64,000 bases of DNA from contig CAVXZK010000010.1 of assembly GCA_963766365.1 (NCBI GenBank), positions 219,654-283,653 of the forward strand, read 5' to 3'. A program made the translations under genes and the position numbers. Below, piece by piece: positions 25,818-34,085 of this stretch. The notes beneath the pieces were generated by a model, which had not been told where the DNA came from, did not search any database, and saw only the letters and a program-made list of their open reading frames with translations. Numbering within the stretch: the first letter of the stretch is position 1; each line of letters starts with the position of its first letter. This DNA comes from JALORV01 sp963766365. Lineage in GTDB: Bacteria > Pseudomonadota > Gammaproteobacteria > Burkholderiales > Burkholderiaceae_F.

Positions 25818-26897
25818 ATGCCATCCCGTCGACGCATGTTCGGTTCGCTGCTGCTGCTGTCGCTCGCTGCGCCGGCAGCACACGTGCAGGCGGAGGATGC
25901 GTATGCGAAATGCCGCGCCATCGCCGACCCTGCGGCACGGCTGGCCTGCTATGACAGTGCTGCCGCCGCGCCGGCGGCGACATCGCCGGCCGCCGCATCC
26001 GCGCCGCGCCCGCCGTCGGAGTCCGTTGCTGCCACGCCGGCCACCGCGCTGGCCGACCTGCAGCCGACCGGCACGTTGGCCGACGGCCAGTCGCTGATCG
26101 CGCAACGCTGGGAACTCGAGGACCGCTACAAGCGCGGCACGTTCCGGTTCACGTTCTACCGGCCCAACTACATCCTGCCGGTCGCGTGGTCGAGCAGTGT
26201 CAACGACGCGCCGAGCACGCCGACGCAGCCGGCGCCTGTGTTGCCGGGGCCGCTCGACCACACCGAGGCCGAGTTCCAGCTGAGCTTCAAACTCAAGTTG
26301 TGGCAGAACATGTTCGGCGGCACGTCCGATCTGTGGCTGGGCTACACGCAGAAGAGCTTCTGGCAGGTCTACAACGAGGACCTGTCGCGGCCATTCCGCG
26401 AAACCAATTACGAACCGGAGCTCATCTGGTCGATGCCCACGGACTACACGATCCTCGGTCTGCGCGGCCGGCTGCTGGCGCTTGGCTTCGTGCACCAGTC
26501 CAACGGCCGCGGCGATCCGCTATCGCGCAGCTGGAACCGTGTGTATGCGATGGCGGCACTGGAGCGCGGCCCGTTCGTGCTGCAGATCAAGCCGTGGTAT
26601 CGCATCGACGACAACCCCGACAAGGACGATAATCCGGACATCGTCGACTACATCGGCAGCGCCGAGTTCCTTGCGTTCTACAAGTGGCGCGAACAGATCA
26701 CATCGACTGTGCGGCTGCGCACGACGTTCAATTCGTCGCCCAGCTGGGGCTCGGCACAACTCGACCTGCGCTTTCCGATCGTTGCGGACCTGCACGGTTA
26801 CCTGCAGGTCTTCAGCGGCTATGGCGAAAGCATGATCGACTACAACTTCCGCAAGACCGCGGTCGGTCTCGGCGTTTCCATCGGCACGTGGTACTGA
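25818..26897 (+). CDS. pldA: Outer membrane phospholipase A
   Basis: 359 residues. Signal peptide MPSRRRMFGSLLLLSLAAPAA with cleavage near HVQAED; a short cysteine-flanked KCRAIADPAARLACYD segment and an Ala/Pro linker precede the barrel. The PldA/OMPLA signature is present: YTQKSFWQVYN, FRETNYEPEL, and HQSNGRGDPLSRSWNRVY with the catalytic His and Ser (H-x-S-N-G) and downstream Asn. It ends in an aromatic residue (GTWY), as outer-membrane barrels do. The calcium-dependent enzyme hydrolyses phospholipids mislocalised to the outer leaflet. The N-terminal extension before the barrel is common in betaproteobacterial homologues. Confidence 0.92.
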   Translation: MPSRRRMFGSLLLLSLAAPAAHVQAEDAYAKCRAIADPAARLACYDSAAAAPAATSPAAASAPRPPSESVAATPATALADLQPTGTLADGQSLIAQRWELEDRYKRGTFRFTFYRPNYILPVAWSSSVNDAPSTPTQPAPVLPGPLDHTEAEFQLSFKLKLWQNMFGGTSDLWLGYTQKSFWQVYNEDLSRPFRETNYEPELIWSMPTDYTILGLRGRLLALGFVHQSNGRGDPLSRSWNRVYAMAALERGPFVLQIKPWYRIDDNPDKDDNPDIVDYIGSAEFLAFYKWREQITSTVRLRTTFNSSPSWGSAQLDLRFPIVADLHGYLQVFSGYGESMIDYNFRKTAVGLGVSIGTWY

Positions 26898-27017
26898 CTT
26901 CGCGGTGAATCCGGTGGCTGCACTTATCCAGTTCCCTCAGCGCGCCGCGTTGCGCCCGCTGCGGCTCTTTTCAGTCGTTCCGGTCGTACCGGCCGGGCTC
27001 ACACAACAGGAGGATTG

Positions 27018-27617
27018 ATGAATCGCTCATTGCTGGGGGTGTTTGGCGTGACGGCGCTGGCACTCGCATGGTCGACAGAAGCTATGGCGCAGTCGCGCGT
27101 GCAGTACGGCCGCATCACCAACGTGCAGGCGACCACGGTTACGGACAACACCGCACGTGCGGTCGGCACGCTCGTCGGCGGCGGCATCGGCCTGGCGACC
27201 GGCAGCGGTCAGTCGGGTAGCAACCGTGCCCTGCGCGGGATCGGCGGCGCGGCCGCCGGGCGCGGCGTCGGCAACCTTGCGGGCAGGTCGCAGGCGTTCG
27301 AATACACCGTGTTGGTCGGCGCCACGACGGTGCGGGTGGTTTCGGATCAGGCCGGCAAGCGCATCGGTGATTGCGTTGCCGTGGAGCAGGGGCAGTTTGC
27401 CAACATCAGGCTCGTGGCTGACAGCCGCTGCGGCTCGTCGCCCGCAGCCTCGGCGGCGCCCGCCAAGGCTGCTCCCGCCAAGGCAGCGCCGCCGCCGCCG
27501 GCCGACGTGCAGCAGGCGACTGCCTGCGAGCAGGCCAAGGTCCAGGTGCTCGCCGCCGCGACCGACGACGAGTTCAATATTGCCGAGCGCCGCATGCGTC
27601 TGTTGTGCGGGGAGTAA
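27018..27617 (+). CDS. Exported glycine-zipper (SlyB-like) protein
   Basis: 199 residues from the ATG at 27018, with AGGAGG 5 bases upstream. Signal peptide ending TEAMAQSRVQYG. The segment RAVGTLVGGGIGLATGSGQSGSNRALRGIGGAAAG contains repeated GxxxG spacings, the glycine-zipper 2TM pattern of SlyB/Rickettsia 17-kDa-like surface proteins. The rest of the chain holds YTVLVGATTVRVVSDQAG and an Ala/Pro/Lys linker before a short cysteine-containing tail. No lipobox cysteine. Probably an outer-membrane or periplasmic protein of unknown role; neighbours are also envelope lipid proteins. Confidence 0.7.
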   Translation: MNRSLLGVFGVTALALAWSTEAMAQSRVQYGRITNVQATTVTDNTARAVGTLVGGGIGLATGSGQSGSNRALRGIGGAAAGRGVGNLAGRSQAFEYTVLVGATTVRVVSDQAGKRIGDCVAVEQGQFANIRLVADSRCGSSPAASAAPAKAAPAKAAPPPPADVQQATACEQAKVQVLAAATDDEFNIAERRMRLLCGE

Positions 27618-27733
27618 TGCATTCACGCGGCTGCATCGCCGGCCGGGTCACCAGGTTCGGTGGCCTGCCTGACATGCCCGCACTACCGGGCCGCCGTCGG
27701 CGGCCATAACAACAAGGAAAGGGAACTAAGACA

Positions 27734-28309
27734 ATGGACCAGCAAAGACGCGGCATCGTCATCGCGGCGGCCGGACTCGCAGTCTTCACGGTGGCCGGAT
27801 GCACCACCACTTCCAGTGCTCCCGCGGATCCCGCCGATCAGCGCAAGGCAATCGATTCCGCGGCCGACAGCGCACTGTCACGGCTGTACACGCAACAACC
27901 CGGCACGCGCGAGCTCGTCGCGTCGGCACGCGGCTACCTCGTGTTTCCGTCCTTTGTCTCGGCCGGATTCATCGTCGGTGGTGGCAGTGGCCACGGCGTG
28001 CTGCGCCGGGGCGGTAACTCGGCCGGATATTTCCGCATGACCGAAGCCTCCGCCGGCCTGCTGGCGGGTGCCCAGTCGCAGGCCGTGTTCATCCTGTTCA
28101 TGACCGACGAGGCACTCAGGCGCTTCGAGGCGAGCAGCGGCTGGACTGTCGGTGCCGACGCCAACGTGTCAATGATCAATGTCGGCGCGAATGCGCGGCT
28201 CGACACGACGACGACGCGCCAGGAAGTGATCGGGTTCGTGATGACCAACAGTGGCCTGATGGGCAATCTGAGCCTGAACGGCAATCGCGTCACCCGCCTC
28301 GCGATCTAG
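27734..28309 (+). CDS. SYLF-domain (YSC84-type) lipoprotein
   Basis: 191 residues with lipoprotein signal (GLAVFTVAGCTTT). The body is a SYLF/DUF500 domain: ARGYLVFPSFVSAGFIVGGGSGHGVLRR, FRMTEASAGLLAGAQSQAVFILFM and SGWTVGADANVSM. In eukaryotes this domain binds phosphoinositides; bacterial members (BPSS1780-like) are lipid-binding outer membrane lipoproteins of unknown role. A G-rich AAAGGGAAC stretch precedes the start. Lies between the glycine-zipper and patatin genes in the same direction. Confidence 0.85.
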   Translation: MDQQRRGIVIAAAGLAVFTVAGCTTTSSAPADPADQRKAIDSAADSALSRLYTQQPGTRELVASARGYLVFPSFVSAGFIVGGGSGHGVLRRGGNSAGYFRMTEASAGLLAGAQSQAVFILFMTDEALRRFEASSGWTVGADANVSMINVGANARLDTTTTRQEVIGFVMTNSGLMGNLSLNGNRVTRLAI

Positions 28310-28418
28310 TCCGCCGCGCAGCCGCAAGGGGGCGTGGTGCGAAAGGCGCAATGCGATCGCGGCCCGTGGTTGAGATCGGGCGAATGCACCCTTTGACGCC
28401 ACAGTCCCCCGCGGCCGC

Positions 28419-30644
28419 ATGAGGACGGGCCGCCTTCCGCGCAGTCTGATCGCGGGCGTAGCGCTGCTGTCGGCGGTCGCCGCGGCTTCTGCCGCGGAGG
28501 AAGCCGGTGCGACCGCCGCCAAGCCAACGCCGCGCATCGCGCTGGCGCTGTCCGGCGGCGGAGCGCGCGGCATTGCGCATGTCGGCGTGCTCAAGGTGCT
28601 CGAGGAACTGCATGTGCCGGTACATTGCGTCGTCGGCACCAGCATGGGCGCGATCGTCGGCGGCACTTACGCCGCTGGCCGTTCGGTTGCCACGATGGAG
28701 CGCATCGTCCTGGCCGCCGACTGGGCGGAGATCTTCCGTGACAACCCGCCGCGCCGCGAGACTGCAGTGCGCCGCAAGCTGGACGATTACAAGCCACTGT
28801 TCGGGTTCGAACTGGGCATACGCGATGGGTCGCTGGCGCTGCCCATCGGTGTGATCGCGGGCGTGTCGATCGAATCGTTCTTCCGCGAAATGGCGCAGCC
28901 GGCCGCCGCCATCACCGACTTCGACAAGCTGCCGGTACCGTTCCGCGCCATCGCCACCGACCTGGAGACGGGGGCAGCGGTGGTGCTGGACCACGGCAGC
29001 CTGGCGCAGGCGATGCGCGCCAGCATGTCGGTGCCGGGGGCGATCGCGCCCGTGGAAATCGACGGTCGCCTGCTGGTCGACGGTGGCCTGGCCGACAACC
29101 TGCCGATCGATAACGCGCGTCGGCTCTGTGGCGACGTCGTCATCGCCGTCAACATTTCCACGCCGCCATTGCGCCGCGACCAGATCACCTCAGTGCGCAG
29201 TGTCACCGCGCAGGTGATCAACTTCATCGGCCTCCAGACCGTCAAGGACCAGCTGAAGAGTCTGACGCCGCAGGATGTGCTGATCGCGCCTGAGCTGGGT
29301 GATATCTCGGCATCGAACTTCGACCGCTCGCGCGACGCCATTCGTATCGGCGAGGAGGCGACGCGTGCCCTGGCGCCCCAACTGCGGCGCTACAGCGTGC
29401 GGCCGGAGCAGTATGCGGCGCTGCGCGCGCAGCAGCTGGCCGAGGCCAAGCCGCTCGGCACAGTGGACGAGATCCGCATTGAAGGTCTCAACCGAACGAA
29501 CCCGGCCGTCGTGCGGGAACTGGTCAAGAGCACGCCGGGCGAGCCGCTGACCGAGGAAAAAGTCGCGGCCGACTTGCGCCGCGTCTTTGGTACCGGCGAC
29601 TACGAGGCCATCAGCTATGGCATCGTCGATGGCAAGGACGGTCCGCGCGCGATGGTGATCCAGCCGACGGAGAAATCGTGGGGGCCAAACTACGTGCGCT
29701 TTGGCCTGTCGCTGGCGAGCGACTTCGCCGGCGACAACCAGTTCAATGCGATGGTGCAATATCGTCGCACCTGGTTGAACCACCTCGGCGCCGAGTGGGT
29801 CAGCGAAGCGCAGATCGGCCAGAACAGTTTCTTTGGCACCGAGTTCTACCAACCGCTGAATGAAGTCGGCCAGTGGTTTGTGGCGCCGAACTTCTATGCG
29901 GGAGTGCAGACGCGCGGAGTGTTCATCGACGAGGACAAGGTCGCCGACTATCGGACGACCCTGATCCAGGGCGGCCTAGATGGCGGGGCGCGGCTCGGCA
30001 CCTGGGGCCAGCTGCGCGCCGGCCCCGTCTGGTCGAATGTGCACGCGCGCGTGGATACCGGCTCGCCGTTTTTGCCTGGAGTGCGGCAAACAACGGCCGG
30101 CCTGCGCGCGGCGCTGTTCGTCGATCAAACCGACCAGGCGTGGTTCCCGCGCGAAGGTTATGGTGCACTGGGCGCGGCCTACAGCGCCATGACGGGCGTG
30201 GGCTCGGACGTCGAGTACAACCGCGTGGAACTCGGCGGCCGTGTCGTGAAAAGCTGGGGACCGCACACGTTCAACCTCAGGGTCAGTGGCGGCAGCGCGC
30301 TCGGCTCCGACATGCCAGCGTATGAATCGTTCACGCTGGGCGGGCCGCTGCGGCTATCCGCCTATCGCCTGAACGAACTGGCGGGGCGCCAGTACTCCTT
30401 TGGCCGACTGATGTACTACAACCGCACGGTGGCATTGCCCGAACTGCTCGGCTCCGGTGTCTTCGTCGGCGGCTCCGTCGAGGTCGGCCGCATCAGTGAT
30501 CGCGCGGACAACCTGCCCGCGGGCGGTCCCGGGTGGTCGGTGTCGTCTTTCCTTGCCGCCGTGACGTTCCTCGGGCCGGGTTATCTCGGGGTGGGCGTCG
30601 GGCCGGGTCGCTGGTCGCTCTTCCTGCTGCTCGGTGCGCCGTAG
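28419..30644 (+). CDS. Patatin-like phospholipase with POTRA and surface-antigen barrel (PlpD type, type Vd secretion)
   Basis: 741 residues. Signal peptide to about residue 26. Patatin domain (about 40-235): ALSGGGARGIAHVGVL oxyanion loop, nucleophile elbow GTSMG, and the DGG catalytic aspartate in LLVDGGLADNLPI. A POTRA-like segment follows (EIRIEGLNRTNPAVVRELVKSTPGEPL) and then a 16-strand-type Omp85/surface antigen barrel (GPNYVRFGLSLASDF onward), with ESFTLGGPLRLSAYRLNEL in the last part. This matches the PlpD family of type Vd autotransporters, in which the barrel carries the lipase to the surface. The linked pldA supports an envelope phospholipid theme. No obvious ribosome site before the ATG. 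Confidence 0.88.
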   Translation: MRTGRLPRSLIAGVALLSAVAAASAAEEAGATAAKPTPRIALALSGGGARGIAHVGVLKVLEELHVPVHCVVGTSMGAIVGGTYAAGRSVATMERIVLAADWAEIFRDNPPRRETAVRRKLDDYKPLFGFELGIRDGSLALPIGVIAGVSIESFFREMAQPAAAITDFDKLPVPFRAIATDLETGAAVVLDHGSLAQAMRASMSVPGAIAPVEIDGRLLVDGGLADNLPIDNARRLCGDVVIAVNISTPPLRRDQITSVRSVTAQVINFIGLQTVKDQLKSLTPQDVLIAPELGDISASNFDRSRDAIRIGEEATRALAPQLRRYSVRPEQYAALRAQQLAEAKPLGTVDEIRIEGLNRTNPAVVRELVKSTPGEPLTEEKVAADLRRVFGTGDYEAISYGIVDGKDGPRAMVIQPTEKSWGPNYVRFGLSLASDFAGDNQFNAMVQYRRTWLNHLGAEWVSEAQIGQNSFFGTEFYQPLNEVGQWFVAPNFYAGVQTRGVFIDEDKVADYRTTLIQGGLDGGARLGTWGQLRAGPVWSNVHARVDTGSPFLPGVRQTTAGLRAALFVDQTDQAWFPREGYGALGAAYSAMTGVGSDVEYNRVELGGRVVKSWGPHTFNLRVSGGSALGSDMPAYESFTLGGPLRLSAYRLNELAGRQYSFGRLMYYNRTVALPELLGSGVFVGGSVEVGRISDRADNLPAGGPGWSVSSFLAAVTFLGPGYLGVGVGPGRWSLFLLLGAP

Positions 30645-30713
30645 TCACGAGGGACGCGCCAGCGGCGCAGCGCCGCAGGTGCTCGATCGTTGGCCGCTGA
30701 CTGCGTGCCCGCG

Positions 30714-33700
30714 CTATGCGCCGCGGCGCCGCGCCTGCTCCTCGGTGATGCGTTGCTGCCACACGGTCACGCTACGCAACTTCTGCATCTCGGCGGGAAG
30801 TTTCTGGATGATGGCCGCGGCTTCGGCGAGCTGGGCGTTCGCATTGCCGACCCCTGCAACGGCGGCGACATAGAGCGTCTGGGCGAGCTCGAAGCGCTGC
30901 CCGGCTGAGTCGACGTTGCGGGCCGCCAGCTCGCGCTCGTACTTGAGGGTCGAGGTGACGATCTTCTGCGCCTCCTCGGTGCGCCCGAGGCGCGCCAGGA
31001 CCAGTGCCATGAAGTTGCGCTCGGCCGCCAGATTGCGCTGGTCTCCGATCGTCTGGGGTGGGTCCTTCGCCCGCAGTTCCAGCACGGTTGCCATCGCGCG
31101 TTCGGCGGTCGCATAGTCCTTGAGCGCGTAGGCGGCATCGGCGATCGCAAACTGTGCGAAGCGGATCATGAAGTCCGCCACTTCACGTTGTCTCACATCC
31201 GTCGGCTTTAACTGCTTCAGCTTCGGCAGCAGATCGCGTAAGGCCTCGATCGTGATCTGGTGCTCGCCCAGCGCCGCATGCGCCATCTTTCGGCTGAACT
31301 CCGGCATCAGCACGCGCGATTCGCGCAGGAACGAGCCGGCCGGAGCGTTTTCGACGACCCACTTCGAAGCCCGGGCATTGACCGCGAGCGCCTCGTTCAT
31401 GCCGGCGACACTGCCGCGGTCTGCCTCCAGCAATGCGAGTATTCCGGCATGTCCCTGCACCATGTCATGGGTCATGACGCTTGCCGGGGCGAGCCGCTCG
31501 TTCGCGAGCACGAGCATGAGGCTGGCCGCCGCATCCGCCGGCCGGCCCAAGTCCTGCTCGATGAAATTCTGGATCCGGTAGGCGACGCCGAGGTTGTTCC
31601 ACGAGACGACGTTGCCCGGGTCTAGCCTTGTGAACTCGCGCCACGCCTTCGCAGTCTCCCGGGTCGTCCGCAACGCCTCGGCGAGGTTCATCTCGTTGTA
31701 CAGATGGTTGGCGAGCGGCGATGTCGTCAGCGCCTGCGCGCGTAGAGCCTGCATGTGCCCCGGGCGTTTCTCGAGCACCTGTGCGGCCACGGCCTCCGCC
31801 TCCTTGGCGGCGCGCTTCAGGTCCTGGCCTCGGTCCATCGAGGCATAGGTCTGCACCTGCCACGCCGTCGCTTCCGCGAACGCCGCGGCCGACGTCAGGT
31901 CGTTCATCTGCAGGTTGTCGATGCTGCGCTGGACGCGGCGCGCTTCCTCGAGCGCACTGATCGCGGTCTCGTACTGGTTGTTCGTCATTCTGAGATAGCC
32001 GTTCATGTTGAGCGCCTCGCCGTAGGCGCGGCGCGCCGCCACAGACGCGTCCGGCGCGGCGGCAAGCGGTTTGATGACTTCGACCGCGCGCTCAGAGAGC
32101 GGCAGCGCATCGCCGTCACGATCGACGCTCGAAGCAAGCCGCGCTTTAGTCGCGTATCCGAGCGCGAGACCGATCGCCGAGGCTTCCGATGTATCACCCT
32201 CCGCCCGCAGCTTCTCCAGCACACCGACGGCTTCGCCAATGACTTTGGCTCCCTGCTCGTTCTTGCCCTGCGCGCGCAGCACCGCCCCGTAACGCGCCAG
32301 TGCCAGCGCGCGGTTGCGCTCTGTCTGCGGCGTGTGCAGGGCGGCCGGGAGCGCGCCGTAGTAGGCGATCCCGCGTTTGGCGAGATCACCGACGATATCC
32401 AGCCGACCGACCGGTGCGAGCTCGAGATAGAAGTCGTCGAGCAGGTAGGTGACCAGCTTCTCTGACTCGCCGCGCGCCTGCTCCGCCATCGCGCGGGTTT
32501 CCTCGGCCCGGGCCTCGGCCTGCTGCGCCCGCTTCATGCCGATGAAGCCAAACACTGCACTGCCCAACGCTACGGCCGCGAGCACCGCGCAACCGATGGC
32601 GATCTGTCGCGCGCGAACCAGTGCCTTGCGCGTGGCCAGTTCGCGCGACTTCTGTGCCGCCAGCTGCTGTTCGGCCACTTCAAGCGCTTCGCGCTCGTGG
32701 CGCAGGTCGCGGCTGGCGGAGACCACGCCGCACAGCACGTCGTGCGTAAGTTCCGCGCGGCGCAGGTCGAGCCGCTCCTCGATGCGGAGCAGGCGCCGGT
32801 TGACCAGCGTGGCGAGCGCGTCGGGCGCGGCGCCGGCGGCGGCGAAGGCCTTGAGCACGCGTTCCTCCGCCAGGCTCTCGCGGAAGCCCGACTCGGTCAG
32901 CATCTCGTCTTCGATGAACTTGCGCACGCCGGGCGGCTGGTCGGCGAGCGCGCGTTCGTAGAACTCGGAAAGAATGGTTTCGCGCGAGCCGGCCAGCAGG
33001 TCGACCGAGATCTCGCGTCGGCCCTGCGCGATGCGCGTGTTGTTGAGCTCGCGGCAGATCAGCGACAGCAGCGACGGCTCGACCTCGGCGTTGCGCAGTT
33101 CCGCGCCGCCGGCGATGAAGCGCACGATTGCCTCGGCCACCTCCTCGTTGACCAGCGCGCCGCCCGGCTTGCGCACCGCGTCCAGCGCCTGCGTGCCCGT
33201 CATGCGCGCCAGCCGCATGCGGTTCTGCGTGATCGAGGGCATCTGGCCCTTGAAGGCCTCGAGGTGCGCGAGGTAGTCCTCGCGCAGCGCGACCAGGATG
33301 CGGTAGTCGCCGCGCGTGAAGTCAAAGCGCTCGATGATCGACTCGTCGTCGTCGAGCCTCGCTTCGAGCGCCTGCGGCAGGCGGTTCTCCACCAGGTCGG
33401 CGAGATCCTCGACGAAGCGCGCAGCACGCTGGCGGCCGGTGTCGTCACCCTGCGCGAGGGTGAAGATCTCCTCGAACTGGTCGAAGATCAGCAAGGGCGT
33501 GACCACCTTGCCGGCGCCGTCGAGCAGCTGGTCGTCGCGGTGGTGCAGGAATTCCCACAACGACTCGCCTTCGACCGCCGTCCCCGGCTTTGTCCAGCGG
33601 CCCACGGACGCGGTCGCGCGCAGGATCGCCTGCTTGATCTGTTCCGAGGGCTCGGCCGAGGCCGCGTAGTCGATGCGCACGTAGACCGGGCAGTAGCCTT

Positions 33701-33911
33701 CCTGCCGCAGGCGCGGGACGATGCCGGCATTCAGGATCGAGGTCTTGCCGAGCCCGGACTGGCCGAACAGGATCGTCAGCAGCTTGCGCTGCACCCGGCG
33801 CGCCAGCTCAGTGATCTCGTCGTCGCGGCCGTAGAAAAAGGCGCGTGTTTCTTCGGTGAAGGAGGCGAGGCCCGGCCAGGGCTGCTGTGGGTCGACGGGT
33901 GTTTCGCTCAT
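30714..33911 (-). CDS. Membrane-anchored nSTAND-type NTPase with C-terminal helical (TPR-like) repeats
   Basis: 1065 residues from the ATG at 33911. The start PWPGLASFTEETRAFFYGRD is the hallmark entry of nSTAND1-type signalling NTPases. Walker A GQSGLGKT (50-57), Walker B LLIFDQFEE (140-148), and ELTHDVL (387-393) at the end of the winged-helix part. A coiled region leads into one membrane helix (about 437-459, IAIGCAVLAAVALGSAVFGF), then coiled coil and a long helical array to the C-terminus with TPR-like spacing (ALARYGAVLRAQGKNEQGAK, VSWNNLGVAYRIQ). No effector domain is fused. STAND proteins oligomerise on ligand sensing. Divergent (174 bases) from the SIR2-cyclase gene, which suggests a two-gene system. 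Converges with the PlpD gene. Confidence 0.8.
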   Translation of the reverse strand: MSETPVDPQQPWPGLASFTEETRAFFYGRDDEITELARRVQRKLLTILFGQSGLGKTSILNAGIVPRLRQEGYCPVYVRIDYAASAEPSEQIKQAILRATASVGRWTKPGTAVEGESLWEFLHHRDDQLLDGAGKVVTPLLIFDQFEEIFTLAQGDDTGRQRAARFVEDLADLVENRLPQALEARLDDDESIIERFDFTRGDYRILVALREDYLAHLEAFKGQMPSITQNRMRLARMTGTQALDAVRKPGGALVNEEVAEAIVRFIAGGAELRNAEVEPSLLSLICRELNNTRIAQGRREISVDLLAGSRETILSEFYERALADQPPGVRKFIEDEMLTESGFRESLAEERVLKAFAAAGAAPDALATLVNRRLLRIEERLDLRRAELTHDVLCGVVSASRDLRHEREALEVAEQQLAAQKSRELATRKALVRARQIAIGCAVLAAVALGSAVFGFIGMKRAQQAEARAEETRAMAEQARGESEKLVTYLLDDFYLELAPVGRLDIVGDLAKRGIAYYGALPAALHTPQTERNRALALARYGAVLRAQGKNEQGAKVIGEAVGVLEKLRAEGDTSEASAIGLALGYATKARLASSVDRDGDALPLSERAVEVIKPLAAAPDASVAARRAYGEALNMNGYLRMTNNQYETAISALEEARRVQRSIDNLQMNDLTSAAAFAEATAWQVQTYASMDRGQDLKRAAKEAEAVAAQVLEKRPGHMQALRAQALTTSPLANHLYNEMNLAEALRTTRETAKAWREFTRLDPGNVVSWNNLGVAYRIQNFIEQDLGRPADAAASLMLVLANERLAPASVMTHDMVQGHAGILALLEADRGSVAGMNEALAVNARASKWVVENAPAGSFLRESRVLMPEFSRKMAHAALGEHQITIEALRDLLPKLKQLKPTDVRQREVADFMIRFAQFAIADAAYALKDYATAERAMATVLELRAKDPPQTIGDQRNLAAERNFMALVLARLGRTEEAQKIVTSTLKYERELAARNVDSAGQRFELAQTLYVAAVAGVGNANAQLAEAAAIIQKLPAEMQKLRSVTVWQQRITEEQARRRGA

Positions 33912-34085
33912 GGGGGCGCATCTTTGCATATGGAAGGCAGATCTCACCATGGCGCAGCGCACACTGTGGTGCGGAACACCTCGTAGCCGCGCGCGAGGCA
34001 GGAACTTTCATTGACCGCCCCGCGGTCTTGAACGACACTCGGCCGCCATGCGCCGCTGCCCGCCCTGTCGACTCTTGTATACGAC
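33912..34085. promoter_or_regulatory. Divergent promoter region of the nSTAND and SIR2-cyclase genes
   Basis: 174 bases separating the two starts. Neither gene has a clear ribosome site here, and I cannot pick convincing -10/-35 hexamers. A shared bidirectional control region is expected from the layout. Confidence 0.4.

Noticed and set aside
30662..30676. GCGGCGC/GCGCCGC inverted repeat between the PlpD and nSTAND genes
   Set aside because: Only a one-base loop and no U tract; too weak to call a terminator.
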